A stretch of 6,390 nucleotides of DNA. Source: Acidobacteriota bacterium (GTDB taxonomy: Bacteria; Acidobacteriota; Terriglobia; Terriglobales; Acidobacteriaceae). The stretch is from NCBI GenBank assembly GCA_003225595.1, contig QIAR01000246.1, forward strand, positions 1-6,390, read 5' to 3'. Below, piece by piece: positions 1-5,677 of this stretch (the stretch's first letter is position 1; each line of letters begins with the position of its first letter). The notes beneath the pieces were generated by a model. The model was not told the origin of the DNA. It ran no database searches and worked only from the letters and a program-made list of their open reading frames with translations. The position numbers were made by a program, and so were the translations under genes.

Positions 1-66
1 TTCACTGGAACAAAACCGGGGAAGGTGGAGCATGCTGCGAGGAAATCTTGGCACCTGAGGAAAATG

Positions 67-82
67 CGGCGACTCTCCGCCG
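67..82 (-). terminator. weak hairpin downstream of the sigma-factor gene
   Basis: Read on the minus strand, five bases CGGCG (82-78) can pair with CGCCG (71-67) around a six-base loop, followed by CATTTTCC. It lies about 45 bases past the stop codon of the sigma-factor gene, where a transcript end would be expected. The stem is short and the T run is only four bases, so this is a weak candidate for a Rho-independent terminator. The rest of 1-127 holds no gene I can recognise; two minus-strand frames stay open to the window edge but look like no known family. Confidence 0.25.
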
Positions 83-127
83 ATAATCCCCGATTCAGGA
101 AGAAGCCCGTTGCGAACCGGCTTCCGA

Positions 128-916
128 CTAGGCCGCAGCCCCAATGCCCATAAATTGTGGTGCCGGCACGCTGCCCACAAAAATTTCCTTATCTTGATGC
201 GTTTTTCCACTGCGCTTGGAAGGATGCCAGGATGCTTGCGGACCCGCGGCGGCGGAAGCTGCGATTGCTCGGGGCGCACTCGATCGGCGCTGCGTGGCCA
301 GGTTCTGTGCGTCCGTCGGCATTTCAAGCCGATTTTTACTGCGATAGCAGAGTATCTCGCGCATTCTAACTCGCGCTTTATGCAGTTGCGACTTTGAGTT
401 GCCAACGGAGCACTTCAAGAGCCGTGCGATCTCCCGATGCTCATAGCCTTGCACTTCATGTAATAGGAATATGGTTCGGTACCCATCGGGTAAATCCTTA
501 ATCGCCCGAGCCAACGTTATACGATCAATGGAGGCCGCCAAACGTTGATCGTCGCTTCCGTACTCACGTTTTCTTGTTTTGACTTGCTCATTGCACGGCT
601 CATCGAGGGAGACCTGGGGACGCCCGCGTTTCCGAAAATTCATTAGCACCGTGTTTACAGCGACCCGGTACATCCAGGTGGATAACGCTGAATCGCCACG
701 GAATGTCGGCAGTTTCCGGAAGACCTGAAGAAAGGATTCCTGCGTGAGGTCTTCTGCTTCAGCGATGTTATTGGTCATGCGGAGACACAGTGAATAGATT
801 TTTGGCTTGTGCGTGTAAAACAAGCTTGCGAAAGCATTTGCGTCGCCGCGCTGGGCGCGCCGTATAATCCCAGCTTCGGACTCCACACGACCGATCAAAT
901 GGGTATCTGGGCTCAC
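128..916 (-). CDS. ECF-type RNA polymerase sigma factor (sigma-70 family) with extended C-terminus
   Basis: A 262-residue sigma factor that would direct core RNA polymerase to a dedicated promoter set, as ECF (group 4) factors do. Region 2 spans about residues 30-97 (AEDLTQESFLQVF for core binding; ALSTWMYRVAVN, then a basic NFRKRGR, for -10 recognition). Region 4 spans about 136-188 (LPDGYRTIFLLHEVQGYEH, then the helix-turn-helix ending CSVGNSKSQLHKARVRMRE). Regions 1 and 3 are absent, as usual for ECF factors. The start is GTG at 914-916, chosen because AAAGGAG (923-929) lies six bases upstream. Most ECF proteins end soon after region 4, near 190 residues; this one runs about 70 more, through an Ala/Ser/Pro-rich stretch with no recognisable domain. 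The tail could be a genuine extension or read-through after an old frameshift. No anti-sigma gene is visible downstream, but only 127 bases are available. The family call is very secure; its signal and targets are unknown. Confidence 0.95.
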   Translation of the reverse strand: MSPDTHLIGRVESEAGIIRRAQRGDANAFASLFYTHKPKIYSLCLRMTNNIAEAEDLTQESFLQVFRKLPTFRGDSALSTWMYRVAVNTVLMNFRKRGRPQVSLDEPCNEQVKTRKREYGSDDQRLAASIDRITLARAIKDLPDGYRTIFLLHEVQGYEHREIARLLKCSVGNSKSQLHKARVRMREILCYRSKNRLEMPTDAQNLATQRRSSAPRAIAASAAAGPQASWHPSKRSGKTHQDKEIFVGSVPAPQFMGIGAAA

Positions 917-922
917 CTGGGT

Positions 923-929
923 CTCCTTT
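923..929 (-). promoter_or_regulatory. ribosome binding site of the sigma-factor gene
   Basis: AAAGGAG on the minus strand, six bases before the GTG start at 916. It is the main reason for choosing this GTG over other starts. Confidence 0.8.
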
Positions 930-1230
930 CAAAGAACCGGAATGTAACATGCAGGTTAGAACTCTATGGTTTGGGTGTGATAAGCGTCTATCAGGGACAG
1001 TCCGTAATTCTCACACTGAGTTGCTGTACTGGCGCGTTTTTCCTGGCGTGCAAGCCTTAGTACACAAGCCTCGGCATTCGCACTGGAGAACGGAATCCAC
1101 AGCTTTGGTTGAGACGCCGGCTTACAGGAAATCCCGAGACGGAAATACAGCGTCCAGGGGATTGTTCCGGTCGGTCAGCCGCCCTAGAGTTTGTCCACGA
1201 AAACGTTCAACTCTCCGAGACCCGCCAATC

Positions 1231-1267
1231 AAGCAGGTGTCAGGTCTCTTAATACTGGCACCTGCTT
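1231..1267. repeat. strong stem-loop: 13-bp inverted repeat, possible REP-like element
   Basis: Arms AAGCAGGTGTCAG (1231-1243) and CTGGCACCTGCTT (1255-1267) are complementary at 12 of 13 positions. The exception is a G-U wobble when read as plus-strand RNA. The 11-base loop contains TCTTAATA. There is no T run after it, so it is not a standard terminator. It lies about 100 bases upstream of the DUF892 gene start, so it could be a leader hairpin, a protein-binding site, or a dispersed REP/MITE-type repeat. The GTGTCAG/CTGGCAC arm resembles hairpins I associate with REP elements of IS200-like transposases, but that is recollection, and a genome-wide copy count is needed. Confidence 0.65.
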
Positions 1268-1356
1268 CTCGCCCCCGAAAAACTCGCGCTGAGTCGTGGG
1301 GCAAAACACAACAGGCAAGGGATGGCTGCCACCACCCGAGTCGACACTTCAAACCC

Positions 1357-1363
1357 AAGGAGG
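1357..1363 (+). promoter_or_regulatory. ribosome binding site of the DUF892 gene
   Basis: AAGGAGG, a near-perfect Shine-Dalgarno sequence, six bases before ATG 1370. It decides the start: the in-frame ATG at 1322 would add 16 residues unlike the family and place this site inside the coding region. Confidence 0.9.
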
Positions 1364-1369
1364 AATGAA

Positions 1370-1918
1370 ATGAAGGCGAAGTCATTAAGCGAATTCTTCA
1401 TCCAACAACTGCAGGATCTTTACGACGCGGAAAACCAGCTCATCAAGGCGCTTCCGAAGATGGCGGAAGCCGCATCGTCTGCAGAACTGCGAAACGCTTT
1501 CGAAGAACATCTGGAACAGACCAGGAATCAGGCAACACGCCTCGAACAAGTTTTTGAGATCGTCTCGGATAAGGCTAAGAAAGCCGACTGCAAAGGCATG
1601 CAAGGCTTAATCAAGGAAGGCAACGAGATGATCAAGTCCGATTCAGAACCGGAGGTGCGGGATGTGGCCCTGATTGCAGCCGCCCAACGGGTCGAGCATT
1701 ACGAAATCGCAGGATATGGCTGCGTGCGCACTTATGCCCGGCTACTGGGCTATGGAGATGCGGAGTCGCTTCTGCAACAAACTCTCGAAGAAGAAAAAGA
1801 GGCAGACCAGAAACTCAATGATATTGCAGAGAACCTGAACGTCGAGGCAGCACGGGGCGAGGCAGTCGGACCTGCGTCAACCAAGGCTGGCAGAGGCAGG
1901 GAAGAACCTGCGGCCTGA
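1370..1918 (+). CDS. ferritin-like DUF892 (YciE/YciF family) protein
   Basis: A 182-residue, almost wholly helical protein of the DUF892 (YciF) family, whose members form a four-helix, ferritin-like bundle with a metal site and are usually linked to stress responses; the reaction is not established. The N-terminus (SLSEFFIQQLQDLYDAENQL) is the family signature. Candidate metal ligands are E21 in DAENQL, E45/E46 and H47 in FEEHLEQT, E109 and H110 in QRVEHYEIAGY, and the acidic cluster E140-E144 in the last long helix; these are inferred from family pattern, not verified. After about residue 160 the chain becomes a short Gly/Ala/Glu-rich tail. The gene stands alone: the sigma-factor gene is divergent upstream and a response-regulator gene is convergent downstream. 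The 453-base upstream region leaves room for complex regulation, and control by the neighbouring sigma factor is possible but undemonstrated. Not catalase or classical bacterioferritin, which have different lengths and motifs. Confidence 0.93.
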   Translation: MKAKSLSEFFIQQLQDLYDAENQLIKALPKMAEAASSAELRNAFEEHLEQTRNQATRLEQVFEIVSDKAKKADCKGMQGLIKEGNEMIKSDSEPEVRDVALIAAAQRVEHYEIAGYGCVRTYARLLGYGDAESLLQQTLEEEKEADQKLNDIAENLNVEAARGEAVGPASTKAGRGREEPAA

Positions 1919-2052
1919 CGCCAGACTGACCGGGGTTAAAAAAAACCAGAACAAGAATTGAGGCCTTAATCTTCGAGCGATCCTCCTCCAATTCAAATCG
2001 AGCCGATCACATCCGTCATTGGTGACCGGGGAGGGGGATCGCCAGTCTTCTA

Positions 2053-2721
2053 TCAATTCTGAGCTTGCGCGATCTGCACGATACGATTGCGGACAGCGTA
2101 GAGTACCAACTCGCTTATCGAATGCAGTTGCAGCTTGCGCATTACATTCGAGCGGTGCGTTTCCGCGGTCTTCACACTCATACCGAGGGCTAGCGCCGCC
2201 TGCCTGGTGCTCTTACCTTCAGCCAGCAATTGCACCAGTTGACGTTCGCGAAAAGTCAGCCGGGTGCGTTTTGATGCCAGTAGAGCCGGCTCAGTATTCC
2301 TCTTTAAATAGCCGTCGCGCACCATCTCCGCCACTTTCGATGTGAAGTAGGTGCCACTACGCCTCAGCGCTTCTACCGCAGCGACGAGGTCGCGCACAGC
2401 ATCAGACTTCAACAGAAACCCTCGGGCTCCGGCATTCAAGACCTGCCGGATCATGTCATCGGACTCGTACAACGTCAGAACAAGGACCTTGGTTTGTGGA
2501 AGTGCATCGACAATTCGGCGAGTCGCATCAAGACCATTCAAATTCGGCATGCCGATGTCGATGATTACGACGTCGGGCTTGAGTCGTTTCGCTTTCTCTA
2601 CGGCGTCTATTCCATCTTTCGCCTCGCCGCACACCTCCCATTCCGATTTGTTTTGCAATATGGCGCATAGGCCGCGCCGCACGACTTCATGGTCATCTGC
2701 CAACAAGATGCGAAACGCCAT
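2053..2721 (-). CDS. NarL/FixJ-family response regulator (receiver plus LuxR-type HTH)
   Basis: A 222-residue two-domain regulator. The receiver (about 1-120) has the full phosphorylation set: acidic pair D9-D10, phospho-acceptor D55 in VVIIDIGMPNLNG, T83 and K105. The LuxR-type helix-turn-helix (about 155-215) has LTFRERQLVQLLAEGKSTRQ and recognition region SVKTAETHRSNVMRKL. Phosphorylation by a histidine kinase would be expected to promote DNA binding; no kinase gene is in the window. The start is ATG 2719-2721, giving the usual MAFRILLADDHE beginning. A TTG 16 codons upstream (2769) keeps the frame but adds residues foreign to the family. GAGG lies eight bases before the ATG, inside a 12-bp palindrome (2723-2734). 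The protein closely resembles that at 4923-5606 along its whole length, including the DNA-binding helices, so the two are probably duplicates. It is transcribed divergently from the uracil-DNA glycosylase gene. Confidence 0.95.
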   Translation of the reverse strand: MAFRILLADDHEVVRRGLCAILQNKSEWEVCGEAKDGIDAVEKAKRLKPDVVIIDIGMPNLNGLDATRRIVDALPQTKVLVLTLYESDDMIRQVLNAGARGFLLKSDAVRDLVAAVEALRRSGTYFTSKVAEMVRDGYLKRNTEPALLASKRTRLTFRERQLVQLLAEGKSTRQAALALGMSVKTAETHRSNVMRKLQLHSISELVLYAVRNRIVQIAQAQN

Positions 2722-2722
2722 A

Positions 2723-2734
2723 CGAGGTACCTCG
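2723..2734. repeat. 12-bp palindrome over the ribosome binding site of the response-regulator gene
   Basis: CGAGGTACCTCG is perfectly self-complementary and contains the GAGG expected to serve as Shine-Dalgarno for ATG 2721. It could be a protein-binding site or affect ribosome access, or it may be chance. Confidence 0.5.
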
Positions 2735-2947
2735 CAGAAATCCCCAGCTCTTTGCGCCGAGCATTTCAACCATAGTTGGAACTCCGCTCAACCGGATTGA
2801 TATAACACAAAATGATAGTCCGTGTCGGTCCGAATGGGGCTAAAGGTGATTTCGGATAGCTGATCGCGGCGCAGGCCTCCGTTTTTGCAGATTCCTGTAT
2901 AGCGCCTGACGCGGCAACCGACATCGGTCCTCTTACATCACAAACAG

Positions 2948-3706
2948 GTGCGAGCCAAACGATCAATTTCCAAGTCGGCGGCCCGCGTTTCCGGAAAAAT
3001 AGTGCCCCTATCAACTCGTGAGAAAACGAGAAACCGCATGGTAGCCGAGTTACTTCGGCAAAACCCCACACTGGACGACCTGCGCCAAGTTGCTGCTCAT
3101 TGCAAAGCCTGCGATCTGTGGAAGACGGGCACTCAGACCGTTTTCGGTGAAGGCGTAGCGACCGCCAAGGTGATGTTCGTTGGCGAACAGCCGGGAGATC
3201 GAGAAGACCTCGCAGGTCGGCCCTTTGTCGGTCCTGCGGGGCTGCTCCTCGATCGCGCACTGGCTCAGGCAGGCATCGAGCGAAGCGAAGTCTACGTCAC
3301 GAATGTAGTTAAGCACTTTAAGTGGGTGCGAGATGAAAGGGGCAAACGTCGCATTCACAAAAAACCGCGCGCATCGGAAATCAACGCATGTAGACCCTGG
3401 CTGGACGCCGAGATCGCTCTCGTGAAACCAGAAGTTCTGGTTTGTCTTGGGGCCACCGCGGCGCAGTCCCTGCTCGGAAGAGATTTCAGCGTTAGCCGCC
3501 AGAGAGGCGAACTTGCGCAATCCGAATTGGCGCCGCACGTGATTGCGACGGTGCATCCTTCATCGCTGCTGCGCATGCCGGACGAGAAGAACCGGCACGC
3601 GGAGATGGAGCGCTTTATTGAAGATCTAAAGAAAGTCGGGCGCCTGCTGAAACGGAGCGCCAGAACTCAGGACGCCAGAACCGACATTCAAAAGCTGGCA
3701 AGCTGA
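2948..3706 (+). CDS. udgX: UdgX-type uracil-DNA glycosylase (Fe-S, covalent uracil-DNA binding)
   Basis: A 252-residue member of the uracil-DNA glycosylase superfamily, family 4-like, UdgX branch. Motif A is GEQPGDREDLAGRPFVGPAG (79-98); the UdgX-specific insertion KRRIH occupies 133-137; motif B is HPSSLLR (203-209). Four cysteines, C52, C55, C148 and C166, are spaced as for the [4Fe-4S] cluster of family 4. In characterised UdgX the His of KRRIH (here H137) ends up covalently joined to the abasic site after uracil is removed, so the enzyme stays on the DNA; the same is inferred here. The called start is GTG 2948, which lacks a clear Shine-Dalgarno and adds a basic N-terminus of about 25 residues. 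GTG 3002 or ATG 3038 are plausible later starts, the latter giving 222 residues, nearer the usual length. The gene is divergent from a response-regulator gene and ends 26 bases from the convergent gene 3733-4167. Confidence 0.93.
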   Translation: MRAKRSISKSAARVSGKIVPLSTREKTRNRMVAELLRQNPTLDDLRQVAAHCKACDLWKTGTQTVFGEGVATAKVMFVGEQPGDREDLAGRPFVGPAGLLLDRALAQAGIERSEVYVTNVVKHFKWVRDERGKRRIHKKPRASEINACRPWLDAEIALVKPEVLVCLGATAAQSLLGRDFSVSRQRGELAQSELAPHVIATVHPSSLLRMPDEKNRHAEMERFIEDLKKVGRLLKRSARTQDARTDIQKLAS

Positions 3707-3732
3707 ACCGTCAAGTTCCGTAGGGAGCACAC

Positions 3733-4167
3733 TCAAGCCGGCAGACTTCGGCGAATTGCACCATTTCCCCCAACTTCATGGACAGGTTGGATGTCTTGAA
3801 TTCGCGACGTGACGATGGGTGCCCCATACATGGGATGACGGAATTCCAGACACATGCCTCGGCCGATATACCGAGGCTTCAGCATGGAGCCGCCCCAAGT
3901 TGAACCCTCGAGCTGCACCAGAATGGGTCGAGGACAGTACTGCGGATGTCCTGAAATCAAGGCCCGACCATCTTCCAGGATCACTATCCTATAGCAAGTG
4001 TGCTGAGTATGGATTAGTAGAGTAGTCTCTGGCGCCAGATCCATGACAGAAACGCCGCCCTCAATCTCCGACTGAATGATGTTGTGATTCACTGCATCGC
4101 TCAGGTTGGGATGCGGTCTGAAGAAAAGTGGCAACTGGGCCAAGAAATTGGTTTCCGCTGGGAGCAT
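3733..4167 (-). CDS. small protein of unknown function, beta-rich
   Basis: A 144-residue protein without signal peptide, membrane segment or cysteine motif. I cannot name a family. From about residue 43 it alternates short hydrophobic strands and polar turns (TTLLIHTQHTCYRIVILEDG, then ILVQLEGSTWGGSMLKPRYI, then IVTSRIQDI), suggesting a small beta-barrel or beta-sandwich. I have an impression of similar short proteins in Acidobacteriota, with the GSxxGGSMLK turn and final VTSRIxxI strand retained; that is recollection. The ATG at 4167 has no obvious Shine-Dalgarno. ATG 4044 (residue 42) would give 103 residues starting right at the structured part, with a G-rich stretch (GAGGGCGG) about 10 bases upstream, and may be the true start. 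The gene is convergent with the UdgX gene and divergent from the regulator at 4436. It is real rather than a shadow because its residue pattern is protein-like and no better frame covers the interval. Confidence 0.7.
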   Translation of the reverse strand: MLPAETNFLAQLPLFFRPHPNLSDAVNHNIIQSEIEGGVSVMDLAPETTLLIHTQHTCYRIVILEDGRALISGHPQYCPRPILVQLEGSTWGGSMLKPRYIGRGMCLEFRHPMYGAPIVTSRIQDIQPVHEVGGNGAIRRSLPA

Positions 4168-4232
4168 CCCGGTTGAGTATAACCGTGATTTACCCTTTTA
4201 GGGGCGCGTTCTACAGCGAGGTACTAACGAAA

Positions 4233-4252
4233 AATACAGAGTTTTCTGTATT
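4233..4252. promoter_or_regulatory. inverted repeat in divergent promoter region, possible operator
   Basis: AATACAGA (4233-4240) and TCTGTATT (4245-4252) are perfect 8-bp arms around GTTT. The repeat lies about 65 bases before the start of 3733-4167 and about 180 bases before the 4436 gene. This suits a dimeric regulator site serving the minus-strand gene or both, though a repeat of this size could arise by chance. The rest of 4168-4435 holds no gene. A TTGACA at 4290-4295 lacks a convincing -10 partner at normal spacing. Confidence 0.4.
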
Positions 4253-4435
4253 CCGTAGTCAAACCGTTGATGTTACATGATTTAGAGGTTTGACAAGCGT
4301 GTTCCGGTTAAGAAGTCCGGCCATTCCCCCAATCACGAACGTGCTCCATGGAGCCGATTGCAACAACTCTAATCGCCGAGGAGAGCAAGAATCGCGAGTG
4401 AGAGGTCAGCTTTCCACCCGGAGCGCAAAAACCGT

Positions 4436-4834
4436 ATGGTGATACGCATTCTCCTTGTGGATGATCACCCAGTTGTCAGACACGGGCTGCGGGCCTTGCT
4501 TGGCTTGCAGCCTGACTGGGAAGTGATCGACGAAGCAGAGGACGGATCGGAGGCCGTGGATAAAGTACAGCGCCTGAATCCGGATGTGGTGCTGCTCGAC
4601 ATCAGTATGCCAAAGATGGGTGGACTGGAAGCTTGTCGTCTGATCCGCGAAACGGCCCCACAATGCGAAATCCTGATTTTGACTCAGCATGATTCTCCGC
4701 AGATGCTGCGAGAGGCCCTTGATGCGGGGGCAAGAGGCTATGTGATGAAATCACACGCTGCTCGCGATTTGCTCGATGCTGTAGAAGCAGTGAGTCAGCA
4801 CAAATCTTTTACTGCACTGGGCAACCGGGACTAG
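4436..4834 (+). CDS. receiver-only response regulator, probably truncated NarL/FixJ type
   Basis: A 132-residue protein made up of one receiver domain. All phosphorylation residues are present: D9-D10, phospho-acceptor D55 in VVLLDISMPKMGG, T83 and K105 in GYVMKSHAARD. The sequence is clearly of the NarL/FixJ receiver type and aligns residue for residue with the starts of the proteins at 2053-2721 and 4923-5606. It ends TAG after HKSFTALGNRD, at the point where those proteins enter the linker (FFTSNVAEMV), and has no LuxR-type HTH. No HTH-like coding remains in the 76 bases before the next candidate start at 4911, so the output domain is gone, not merely frameshifted. It could be a working single-domain receiver (phosphate sink or partner) or a decaying copy; the intact active site favours function. 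ATG 4436 has only a distant GGAG (4420-4423). It lies in tandem with the full-length regulator downstream and may be co-transcribed with it. Confidence 0.88.
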   Translation: MVIRILLVDDHPVVRHGLRALLGLQPDWEVIDEAEDGSEAVDKVQRLNPDVVLLDISMPKMGGLEACRLIRETAPQCEILILTQHDSPQMLREALDAGARGYVMKSHAARDLLDAVEAVSQHKSFTALGNRD

Positions 4835-4855
4835 CCGATTTTTTCGCTGATCAGG

Positions 4856-4868
4856 GGCCAAGTTGGCC
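4856..4868. repeat. 13-base near-palindrome between the two tandem regulators
   Basis: GGCCAA-G-TTGGCC has perfect 6-bp arms around one central base, in the 88 bases between the receiver-only gene and the full-length regulator. It may be an operator for the downstream gene, but no direct support is visible. Confidence 0.3.
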
Positions 4869-4922
4869 GAACATGTTGCCGCAGCTTGAAGCAGTAGGTA
4901 CAGTAGAACAATGGGGGCAGTA

Positions 4923-5606
4923 ATGGAAAAGCTTCGCATATTGATCGCTGATGATCACGAAGTGGTGCGTCAAGGTGTACGCAACCTTTTAGAGGGCCGT
5001 CCAGGGTGGGAAGTGTGCGCCGAAGCGGTGGACGGACGCGCCGCGGTGGAGAAGGCGGTCGAGTTGAAGCCTGATATTGTAATTCTGGATATCGGTATGC
5101 CCAACCTGAACGGTTTGGAGGCCACTCGACAGATCCTGCACAATCGACCGGAAGCCAAAGTGCTGATCCTGACTATCCACGAGTCAGAGCAAGTAGTTCG
5201 CGAGGTGCTGGAAGCAGGGGCAAGAGGGTACTTGCTGAAATCGGATACCGGGCGCGACCTGGTTTCGGCGATAGAAGCCCTGCACAAAAACCAGACGTTC
5301 TTTACCTCAAATGTTGCCGAGATGGTGCTGGAAAATTATTTGAGGAACAAACCAGAATCTTCACCGGGCACGAAAAACGAACTTACCCCTCGTGAACGCG
5401 AGATCGTACAGCTCCTGGCTGAAGGGAAAAGCACAAAGGAAGTTGCAGTAGCTTTGGGCCTGAGCGTCAAAACGGCGGAGACCCATCGTGCCAATATTAT
5501 GCGCAAGCTGAACCTGCACTCCATCAGTGAGTTGGTGCTCTACGCGGTGCGCAACAACATTGTTCAGGTCGTCCAGCCGGGCCTGGAGTCACAACGACAA
5601 AGTTGA
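4923..5606 (+). CDS. NarL/FixJ-family response regulator (receiver plus LuxR-type HTH)
   Basis: A 227-residue two-domain regulator. The receiver has D10-D11, phospho-acceptor D56 in IVILDIGMPNLNG, T84 and K106 in GYLLKSDTGRD. The LuxR-type HTH (about 154-215) carries LTPREREIVQLLAEGKSTKE and recognition region SVKTAETHRANIMRKL, ending HSISELVLYAVRNNIVQ. It is expected to bind DNA as a dimer when phosphorylated. The start ATG 4923 gives the family-typical MEKLRILIADDHE and has a GGGGG stretch five bases upstream; ATG 4911, four codons earlier in frame, is the alternative. The recognition helices differ from those of 2053-2721 only by conservative changes, so the two may bind overlapping sites. 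It follows the receiver-only gene on the same strand with an 88-base gap. No histidine kinase gene is nearby, so its partner is encoded elsewhere. Confidence 0.95.
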   Translation: MEKLRILIADDHEVVRQGVRNLLEGRPGWEVCAEAVDGRAAVEKAVELKPDIVILDIGMPNLNGLEATRQILHNRPEAKVLILTIHESEQVVREVLEAGARGYLLKSDTGRDLVSAIEALHKNQTFFTSNVAEMVLENYLRNKPESSPGTKNELTPREREIVQLLAEGKSTKEVAVALGLSVKTAETHRANIMRKLNLHSISELVLYAVRNNIVQVVQPGLESQRQS

Positions 5607-5630
5607 AATCACAATCCCGGTGTCTGAGCT

Positions 5631-5650
5631 CTAGAGTTTCCGCTAGAGTT
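5631..5650. repeat. short direct repeat CTAGAGTT, two copies 12 bases apart
   Basis: CTAGAGTT occurs at 5631-5638 and 5643-5650, just after the regulator gene ending at 5606. The first copy overlaps the palindrome CTCTAGAG (5629-5636). No T-rich terminator is visible in 5607-5677. It may be chance. Confidence 0.3.
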
Positions 5651-5677
5651 ACAAAAGACGCTTCCGGCAATTCTCCC

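Larger units (their letters stand above)
917..1369. other. 453-base gene-free region between divergent sigma-factor and DUF892 genes
   Basis: This stretch must hold the promoters of both divergent genes. An open frame at 949-1368 on the plus strand translates to a basic, low-conservation-looking peptide without family features and overlaps the next gene's ribosome binding site, so I do not call it. No confident -35/-10 pair is visible on either strand, which is not surprising if the promoters use alternative sigma factors. The one clear structure is the stem-loop at 1231-1267, listed separately. Confidence 0.6.

Noticed and set aside
110..397. plus-strand open frames opposite the sigma factor tail
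   Set aside because: They are antisense to a well-supported coding frame, and the translations show no recognisable pattern.
949..1368. 139-residue plus-strand open frame in the gene-free region
   Set aside because: The composition is basic and irregular, with no family features and no ribosome binding site, and it overlaps the Shine-Dalgarno of the DUF892 gene.
1927..2031. direct repeat TGACCGGGG (1927-1935 and 2023-2031) between the convergent DUF892 and regulator genes
   Set aside because: Nine bases of G-rich sequence are weak evidence, and no terminator or element structure accompanies it.
2766..3260. minus-strand 164-residue frame across the UdgX gene start
   Set aside because: It is a shadow of the strongly supported UdgX frame; rich in Arg/Pro/Ser with no domain.
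942..4278. shared 9-mer ATGTTACAT upstream of the sigma factor (942-950, minus) and of the receiver-only regulator (4270-4278, plus)
   Set aside because: Many 9-base matches are expected by chance in a window this size, and no spacing or second box supports a common promoter.
4290..4295. TTGACA as a sigma-70 -35 box for the regulator pair
   Set aside because: No acceptable -10 sequence lies 16-18 bases downstream.
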